From JANMES01 sp038229715 (lineage in GTDB: Bacteria; Planctomycetota; Phycisphaerae; Tepidisphaerales; Tepidisphaeraceae): a DNA stretch of 13,348 nt. Location: assembly GCA_038229715.1 (NCBI GenBank), contig JBBROD010000097.1:1-13348 (forward strand), read 5' to 3'. The notes beneath the pieces are model-generated. The model was not told where the DNA came from and searched no databases. It saw only the letters and a list, made by a program, of their open reading frames with translations. Both the position numbers and the translations under genes were made by a program. Of this stretch, positions 6,781 through 13,348 are shown piece after piece (the stretch's first letter is position 1; every line of letters begins with the position of its first letter).

Positions 6781-7467
6781 ATGCTCGATCGCAAATGCGG
6801 CACCTCAATTGAATCGCTCGAAACGCGAACTCTCTTCTCGCACGTTGCAGACGATCCGATCATCATCGCCGACCGCGCCACTATCGCCGAACATAAGGCG
6901 CTATACGTCGAGCACCGGCAAGGCCTGAAGTCTACGCTGTCAGACGACATCGCTGGCATTCACGAGGCACGCCACCAGCGCCTGCTCGATTGCGAACCAC
7001 TGAAGCAGCAATTGCGCGACGATCTGGCGGCAGGCAAGCAGGAGTTGCTGGACGATCGGAACACCCTGATCGCCACACTCAACGATGACAAGTCGAATCT
7101 GCTTGGACTGCGCGAAGCAATCCACCAGCACCGCGGAGATGTTGTGCAGATAGCGATCGACCTATCGAACTTTACCACTGCCCGGGACACGCGGAGCAGC
7201 CATCTCCAAGCCGGACGGGACACGATTATCCAGCACAAGCTGGATCTGAAAAATACGTTGACGGACGACAAGCTGGCGATTCGCAGCTTCCTCACCACCG
7301 CCTCGGCAGGAATGATCGCGGCCACGCAGAAGTACGACGACGACCTGTCCGCCGGCGAAGCGGAACTGGCCGACGATCGCGACATGCTGAACAACGACGT
7401 GAATAACCTTAACGACGACATGAACAACCTTGACGACGACGTGATGTCGCTCAGTAATTCAATGTAA
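6781..7467 (+). CDS. LEPR-XLL-like, Asp-rich helical/coiled-coil protein, probably exported
   Basis: ATG at 6781 has GGAGG eight bases upstream. The open frame extends to a TTG at 6757, but that part contains the ribosome-binding site. The 228-residue product begins with ESLETRTLFS (11-20), closely resembling the N-terminal LEPR-XLL motif at the start of many planctomycete surface or exported proteins. No ordinary hydrophobic signal peptide is visible, which also fits that group. The rest is almost wholly predicted helix, rich in Asp, Leu and Arg. It carries a recurring 'TLxDDxxxL' module (near residues 52, 78, 99, 160, 186) and one near-exact internal duplication: DDLAAGKQELLDDRNTL (80-96) against DDLSAGEAELADDRDML (187-203). 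The end holds three heptads of Asn/Asp (204-224). No enzymatic motif is visible. An extracellular filament, spacer or cation-binding role is inference. Confidence 0.75.
   Translation: MLDRKCGTSIESLETRTLFSHVADDPIIIADRATIAEHKALYVEHRQGLKSTLSDDIAGIHEARHQRLLDCEPLKQQLRDDLAAGKQELLDDRNTLIATLNDDKSNLLGLREAIHQHRGDVVQIAIDLSNFTTARDTRSSHLQAGRDTIIQHKLDLKNTLTDDKLAIRSFLTTASAGMIAATQKYDDDLSAGEAELADDRDMLNNDVNNLNDDMNNLDDDVMSLSNSM
7390..7452 (+). repeat. Three tandem 21-bp repeats inside the LEPR-type gene
   Basis: Units 7390-7410, 7411-7431 and 7432-7452 encode NNDVNNL, NDDMNNL and DDDVMSL. The first two are close at DNA level (AACGACGTGAATAACCTT against GACGACATGAACAACCTT over 18 bases) and the third is more diverged. 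The unit equals one heptad, so gain or loss of a copy keeps both reading frame and coiled-coil register. Confidence 0.75.
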
Positions 7468-7488
7468 ATTCGATGTCCGATAAACAAG

Positions 7489-7536
7489 CTTGCTCGGGAC
7501 GTTCGAGTCGATCGAGCCCCGAGCGAGTTCTCGCTC
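7489..7536. terminator. Overlapping hairpins between convergent genes, possible shared terminator
   Basis: CTTGCTCGGG (7489-7498) pairs with CCCGAGCGAG (7518-7527) apart from one G-T pair. GAGCGAG (7521-7527) can instead pair with CTCGCTC (7530-7536) across a two-base loop. The right arm is therefore shared by two mutually exclusive stems. There is no T-run on either side, so a factor-independent terminator is uncertain. The position, 21 bases after one stop and 8 bases before the other, suits a shared 3'-end structure. Confidence 0.4.
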
Positions 7537-7544
7537 AGGGTACA

Positions 7545-8399
7545 CTACTTCGCGGCGATAGCTGTCTTCTCAACGTCCGTCGATTCGTCGGCCTTCTCCA
7601 TCGTCGCCGAACGCTGGTGGAGCACCTTGTCCAGCCGATCCCATGTAAACGCCAGGAACAAAATGTTCGGCCATTGCTTGACCGACTTCCCGCTGCCGTC
7701 GATGGCTTCCAAGTCGCACGCGCCCATGCCGAGGATCGTCTCGAAAATGTCGCGGTACCGCCGGCGGAACTTCAGGCCGCTGCGGTCGATGATCTCGCAG
7801 CCGTGGCCCATGTGGGTTTCTTCGATACTGTTCGGCGTAAACGTTTTGCGACCTTGGCTGAACGTATGAAACAGCGACCCGATCCACGGCGGCAAGAGCA
7901 ACCAGCTGATCGCAGTGGCAAACCCCGGGTCCAGCGCGGGCTTGAGGTTATGGAAGTACAGCACCACGTGCGATACGACCGGCACGTGCTTTAAATCCTC
8001 CATATACCGCGCCGCCAGCCACACGAACGCGAAGATGCCGAACCACAATAGGAACTTGCTGGTGTTCACATCAAACAGCAGCGACACCAGCGTGTAGAGT
8101 AAAATCCAAAGGTAAAGCCATCCCCAGATTACTTCACTGCCCGGCCAGTGTTTCACCCAAGCCGCGCCGACGAAGCCGGCGATCAGCAGCGCCCACAGAA
8201 AGAACGACTGGTGCACCGCGTACACCACAATCTCTTCGTTGTTCGCCTTGCGTCGCCCGCTGAGCAGGCCAAAGCCCGTGAGCACCCACCATGTGAATCC
8301 GAGGATTCGCCGCACCCAGCCGTCTTTCGACGGACGCGTGGTGACGGGCATGGGCTCGATCGGTGTTACGACAGGAGAGGTTGTTTGTGTAGTGCTCAT
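7545..8399 (-). CDS. Polytopic membrane protein of unknown function
   Basis: The frame is open to 8540, but the upstream part crosses the long inverted repeat at 8535 and lacks a ribosome-binding site. I prefer ATG at 8399 with GGTGGG a few bases upstream, giving 284 residues. The first ~28 residues are Thr/Pro-rich and soluble. Hydrophobic stretches follow at about 33-47, 63-82, 91-109, 116-130 and 159-177, many rich in Trp. After them comes a soluble C-terminal domain of about 100 residues containing MGHGCEIIDRSGLKFRRRYRD, ETILGMGACDLEAID and NILFLAFTWDRLD. That domain looks strongly constrained and might be a small beta-rich domain of the bacterial PH type, but I cannot confirm this. The gene converges on the LEPR-type gene and lies downstream of, and on the same strand as, aconitase, separated from it by a terminator and a repeat. 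Confidence 0.75.
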   Translation of the reverse strand: MSTTQTTSPVVTPIEPMPVTTRPSKDGWVRRILGFTWWVLTGFGLLSGRRKANNEEIVVYAVHQSFFLWALLIAGFVGAAWVKHWPGSEVIWGWLYLWILLYTLVSLLFDVNTSKFLLWFGIFAFVWLAARYMEDLKHVPVVSHVVLYFHNLKPALDPGFATAISWLLLPPWIGSLFHTFSQGRKTFTPNSIEETHMGHGCEIIDRSGLKFRRRYRDIFETILGMGACDLEAIDGSGKSVKQWPNILFLAFTWDRLDKVLHQRSATMEKADESTDVEKTAIAAK

Positions 8400-8534
8400 A
8401 TCACCCACCAGCGTAGATCGCGCTGGCGGCGATTCAATAGGCGGGCGGTATAAACAGGCGGGATTCTTATACGGGAATGTAGCCCAAACGCCGAGGAAAC
8501 GGGGTATTGGAGTGGTGCGAGATTCCACATACCT

Positions 8535-8627
8535 CGTCATCCTGAGCGGTACGCCGCGAAGGATCTCGAAATGCGAAGCACCGTTTTGGCCACCGAGATC
8601 CTTCGTGGAGTACCACTCAGGATGACG
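8535..8627. repeat. 34-bp inverted repeat pair (GTCATCCTGAG family)
   Basis: The arms 8535-8568 and 8594-8627 are reverse complements at 31 of 34 positions, around a 25-base spacer. Each arm carries GTCATCCTGAG and GAAGGATCTCG at its ends. The three differences are single substitutions. I recognise this word family as an abundant extragenic repeat in many bacterial genomes. It sits between aconitase and the membrane protein gene and would form a very stable hairpin in RNA of either strand. Confidence 0.85.
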
Positions 8628-8654
8628 GCCTGCGTGAGCAATTCAGCGCAACAT

Positions 8655-8685
8655 AAAAGCCACAGGCTTTCACCCGTGGCTTTTT
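8655..8685 (-). terminator. Intrinsic terminator after aconitase
   Basis: AAAAGCCAC (8655-8663) and GTGGCTTTT (8676-8684) form a 9-bp stem with a 12-base loop, 21 bases beyond the aconitase stop. Read leftward, the stem ends in TTTT and is followed by ATGTTG. Read rightward, it is followed by TTTTTGTTTT, an even better tail, so it may work in both directions. Confidence 0.7.
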
Positions 8686-8705
8686 GTTTTGAATGACGCC
8701 AGCGA

Positions 8706-11396
<2,691 letters not shown>

Positions 11397-11433
11397 AGTG
11401 TTATTTACCTGCTCAAAGCGACAAAGGGGCCAT

Positions 11434-11460
11434 CTTATGCGCCAAGGCATACCCTCTCAA
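11434..11460 (-). promoter_or_regulatory. Candidate promoter of acnA
   Basis: On the minus strand TTGAGA (five of six to the -35 consensus, 11455-11460) precedes CATAAG (four of six to the -10, 11434-11439) by 15 bases, somewhat short spacing. It lies about 40 bases ahead of the start codon. This is a consensus-by-eye call. Confidence 0.3.
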
Positions 11461-11498
11461 GCGTCGACGTCCCCGGCCGGCGAAGCTGGCGGAAATTG

Positions 11499-11507
11499 TG
11501 CTAGAAT
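11499..11507 (+). promoter_or_regulatory. Candidate extended -10 for the M50-like gene
   Basis: TGCTAGAAT is an extended -10 element (TGN plus TAGAAT, five of six), 18 bases ahead of the ATG at 11526. No good -35 is visible at the usual distance. It would give a very short leader, which agrees with the absence of a clear ribosome-binding site. Confidence 0.35.
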
Positions 11508-11525
11508 CTGGGTAAATCTCACGAT

Positions 11526-11999
11526 ATGCCCAAGACCCTGTATTCCATTCTCCGCGTGCTGGTGCATTTGTACGCCGCTTGGCTGGCGATGATGCTGATC
11601 CATGAAGCCGGGCATGTGCTGGGTGCGCTCGCTACCGGCGGGCATGTGGTGCGCGTCGTGTGGGGGCCGTTTACTCTGTCTCGGACGGATGTCGATCCCA
11701 ATCCTCATGCTAACTTCGTGACTTGGGCTGGCCCTTTGTTTGGCGCGATCGCTCCAACTCTGCTCGCCGGCGTATTGCGAAAATCGAGATTTGGAAATCC
11801 ATTGGCATTCCTAGCCGGGTTCTGCCTGATCGCCAACGGCGAGTACTTGTCGGTCGGCGCGTTTTCGCCGGCGGGCGATGCGCGCGACCTGCTGCATATG
11901 GGTACGCCGCGCTGGCTGCTCGTCGCGGTGGGTACGCCGATGTGCGTGCTCGGCTTATGGCTCTGGCACTGCGTGACGGTTAAGCCGGCCAATCGCTAG
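11526..11999 (+). CDS. Small M50-like membrane metalloprotease
   Basis: The 157-residue protein has a hydrophobic N-terminal segment that runs into HEAGH (26-30), the zinc-binding HExxH placed at a membrane segment as in site-2-protease (M50) enzymes. Further hydrophobic segments lie at about 65-83, 92-110 and 128-150. The usual NPDG motif that supplies the third zinc ligand is absent as such. AGDARDLLHMG (116-126) offers Asp 118, and NGEYLSVG (104-111) is a second conserved-looking loop. No PDZ domain is present. The start has no clear ribosome-binding site but is the only good ATG. Divergent from acnA with 129 bp between them. Activity is plausible but unproven; it may be a small divergent family of M50-like proteins. 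Confidence 0.7.
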   Translation: MPKTLYSILRVLVHLYAAWLAMMLIHEAGHVLGALATGGHVVRVVWGPFTLSRTDVDPNPHANFVTWAGPLFGAIAPTLLAGVLRKSRFGNPLAFLAGFCLIANGEYLSVGAFSPAGDARDLLHMGTPRWLLVAVGTPMCVLGLWLWHCVTVKPANR

Positions 12000-12020
12000 C
12001 CGTGAAGATCGTCTTTCTTC

Positions 12021-12207
12021 CGTCGCATGGGCAACCTGCCCATGGTCGCGGTACGCCGCGACGATCAGTCGTACTCGGGCGATAAGGCAGGAGCGAAGCG
12101 ATCTTCTGCGTCGTAAGAGGGTGAAGTCGCCAAGGCGATAGCTGTATGAACTGAGTACAGTTCATCCGCGTGAGTACACGCTGCATGGGCAAGTTGCCCA
12201 TGCGACG
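12021..12207. mobile_element. MITE- or REP-doublet-like element with 24-bp inverted ends
   Basis: The ends 12021-12044 and 12184-12207 are reverse complements at 23 of 24 positions. Each end is itself a hairpin built on CATGGGCA/TGCCCATG. The 139-base interior is non-coding in appearance and contains further small stems, such as TGAACT-gagtac-AGTTCA and GCGGTACGCCGC. It fills the gap between the convergent M50-like and HExxH peptidase genes, and its right end abuts the stop codon of the latter. I see no clear target-site duplication. Confidence 0.6.
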
Positions 12208-13083
12208 TTACTCAAACCGTAGCGTCAGCACCCACGCCCGCCAGTCTTTTTCGAAGTCTTCCAACGTTTGCGGCGCAACTGTCGCCTTGAGCGTGGCTAA
12301 CCCCGTTGGGTCCTTCGCGTGCCCGTCGCGGGCGGCGGCGTAGAAGGATTTGAGCTTCTGGTGATCCTGCAGATACAGCATCAGATAGCGGGCCTGCGCG
12401 TAGTTGATTCCTTCCAGTTTCTCGTCACGGAAGTTGTCGTCTTCGATCAGCTCCGCCAGCGGCCGAAGCGTGTTCGCGCGGATGGCCTTTTGCAGCGCGG
12501 GCAGTCGCCAGTTAGGCAGCCCGCGGATGCCGCCCGGGCCGGCGAAGGTGGATTGCTCGTACAGGCTGGCGAGGCCTTCGTTGAACCAGTCGGGAACGTC
12601 CGGGAAATCGGGGGCGATCAGGGAATGCACCAGTTCATGCACCAGCGTCCCGCCGCCGGTGGAGATGTTCATCAGCATGGTCCGGTCGTGATGGCGGTAA
12701 AAGCCGTAGTGCGGCACGTCCTTGTCGTTGAACCATTTATCTGCCAATCGCTGGTACGTGCCCGCGTCGGCGAAGAGCAGGATGAGGATCGGGCGGTCGA
12801 TCGGCGTTTTGAAATACATCGCCGACAGCGCCCGCTGCGACGACAGAATCGTGCCATCGCGATACTGCGCCAGCTGCCTGTCGGTCAGATTCCCCGCGAT
12901 CACGAACGGCCCGGCGATCGTGCTTGCAAACCCCTCGGCCTTAAACCGCCCGGCCGAATCCGCCGCCAGCTTCGCCGATTGCTCAGCCATCGTCGGCTGA
13001 GTCGCGGGGGCGGCAGCACCGAGCAGCAGGAGCAACGCGCAGGGAATGATCGCGGTTCGCATAACGGTTGGACGCTGGGTCAT
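12208..13083 (-). CDS. Secreted HExxH peptidase-like protein (DUF1570-like)
   Basis: The 291-residue protein starts with a signal peptide: a polar N-terminus, the hydrophobic core IIPCALLLLLGAAAPA (12-27), then a likely cleavage after APA. An alternative ATG at 13062 would give a shorter n-region, and neither start has a strong ribosome-binding site. The mature part carries a gluzincin-like zinc site, LVHELVHSL (His 149, Glu 150, His 153), with PDWFNEGLASLYE providing Glu 169 sixteen residues later. That layout is the one seen in DUF1570-type and related peptidase-like proteins common in planctomycetes. The C-terminal third is helical (NYAQARYLMLYLQDHQKL, LEDFEKDWRAWV), as usual for these families. 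It acts outside the cytoplasmic membrane. The substrate is unknown, and the gene stands alone. Confidence 0.8.
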   Translation of the reverse strand: MTQRPTVMRTAIIPCALLLLLGAAAPATQPTMAEQSAKLAADSAGRFKAEGFASTIAGPFVIAGNLTDRQLAQYRDGTILSSQRALSAMYFKTPIDRPILILLFADAGTYQRLADKWFNDKDVPHYGFYRHHDRTMLMNISTGGGTLVHELVHSLIAPDFPDVPDWFNEGLASLYEQSTFAGPGGIRGLPNWRLPALQKAIRANTLRPLAELIEDDNFRDEKLEGINYAQARYLMLYLQDHQKLKSFYAAARDGHAKDPTGLATLKATVAPQTLEDFEKDWRAWVLTLRFE

Positions 13084-13112
13084 GGGAAAAGTTTACCACA
13101 ACCGCATACGAA

Positions 13113-13195
13113 TTTTAGCCACAGATGGGGCACAGATGAACACAGATAAGACCCATGCGACACAGAGTCACAGAGGCACGGAGTTAAGCACAGAG
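13113..13195. repeat. Half-copy of the CACAGATG...CACAGAG repeat
   Basis: Bases 13113-13173 match 2209-2269 at 58 of 61 positions. Bases 13155-13195 match the reverse complement of 2311-2351 at 40 of 41. The copy thus equals one arm of the palindrome at 2209-2384, combining the left arm's outer part with the right arm's inner part. It lies in the divergent gap upstream of both flanking genes. Confidence 0.85.
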
Positions 13196-13206
13196 AAAAA
13201 TACAAA

Positions 13207-13223
13207 AGGAAGTGTAACTTCCT
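13207..13223 (+). promoter_or_regulatory. Perfect small hairpin in the leader of the edge gene
   Basis: AGGAAGT-gta-ACTTCCT is a perfect 7-bp stem with a three-base loop. There is no T-run after it, so it is not an obvious terminator. It directly precedes the nested inverted repeats before the gene at 13299. Confidence 0.4.
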
Positions 13224-13240
13224 GTCTGTAAATAAAGTAA

Positions 13241-13303
13241 GCCATCGTTCGCTTCGATCAGGGTTTTACCAAGGACCTTTGATCAAAGGATGCGAACGAT
13301 GGC
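13241..13303 (+). promoter_or_regulatory. Nested inverted repeats enclosing the ribosome-binding site and start codon
   Basis: GCCATCGTTCGC (13241-13252) and GCGAACGATGGC (13292-13303) are perfect 12-bp reverse complements. The right arm contains the ATG at 13299. Inside the loop lies a perfect 14-bp palindrome, CCTTTGATCAAAGG (13276-13289), which contains the AAAGG ribosome-binding site. The arms may extend outward through 13219-13230 and 13304-13315 (11 pairs with a one-base bulge), beyond a 10-base bulge. Confidence 0.6.
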
Positions 13304-13348
13304 TACAGGACAGGATATCGGCGAAATCGGCGATTTGTTGCAGGAGAC
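13299..13348 (+). CDS. Start of an unknown gene, cut by the window edge
   Basis: ATG at 13299 has AAAGG nine bases upstream. An in-frame ATG at 13290 touches that site and is less likely. Only MATGQDIGEIGDLLQE is visible, too little to identify a family. The frame stays open to the window end. Its start lies within strong inverted repeats, which makes either tight control or a chance frame inside a repeat possible. Confidence 0.4.
   Translation, partial: MATGQDIGEIGDLLQE

Noticed and set aside
11980..12201. Possible 73-aa minus-strand ORF between the convergent peptidase genes
   Set aside because: It is contained in the MITE/REP-like element and its residues derive from the inverted repeats.

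Overview
The window looks like a piece of a GC-rich bacterial chromosome, most likely Planctomycetota and perhaps class Phycisphaerae. The signs are the composition of the coding DNA, a putative exported protein with an N-terminal LEPR-XLL-like motif (ESLETRTLFS), a stand-alone SpoIIE-type phosphatase of a form I associate with planctomycetes, a DUF1570-like secreted metallopeptidase, and several families of palindromic intergenic repeats. This assignment is recognition from sequence alone, not a database result.

Layout. 1-183: the 3' end of a DDE-type transposase gene, followed by an intrinsic terminator. 328-1275 (-): SpoIIE/PP2C phosphatase. 1276-1786: AT-richer non-coding stretch with a structured leader in front of a 74-aa unknown protein (1787-2011, +), which ends at a long hairpin plus T-run. 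2209-2384: a large imperfect palindromic repeat whose arms recur at 13113-13195. 2461-3468 (+): NAD-type isocitrate dehydrogenase. 3565-3984 (+): PilZ-domain protein. 3879-6620 (-): large PglX/Eco57I-like adenine methyltransferase whose 3' end runs antisense into the PilZ gene. 6781-7467 (+): LEPR-XLL-like, Asp-rich helical or coiled-coil protein. 7545-8399 (-): polytopic membrane protein of unknown function. 8535-8627: 34-bp inverted repeat pair. 8706-11396 (-): aconitase AcnA, with a terminator at 8655-8685. 11526-11999 (+): small M50-like membrane metalloprotease. 12021-12207: MITE/REP-doublet-like element. 12208-13083 (-): signal-peptide-bearing HExxH peptidase. 13299-end (+): start of an unknown gene whose ribosome-binding site and start codon lie in nested inverted repeats.

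How the genes fit together. Aconitase and isocitrate dehydrogenase catalyse consecutive TCA-cycle steps but sit about 5 kb apart on opposite strands, so they are not one operon. The SpoIIE phosphatase and PilZ protein are signalling proteins (partner-switching and c-di-GMP). The methyltransferase has none of the other BREX or restriction genes beside it in this window and appears orphan here. No complete defence island, prophage, CRISPR array, tRNA or rRNA is visible. The strongest unexplained signals are the repeat families, the Asp-rich LEPR-type protein, the convergent overlap at the methyltransferase/PilZ 3' ends, and the inverted-repeat leader at the right edge.
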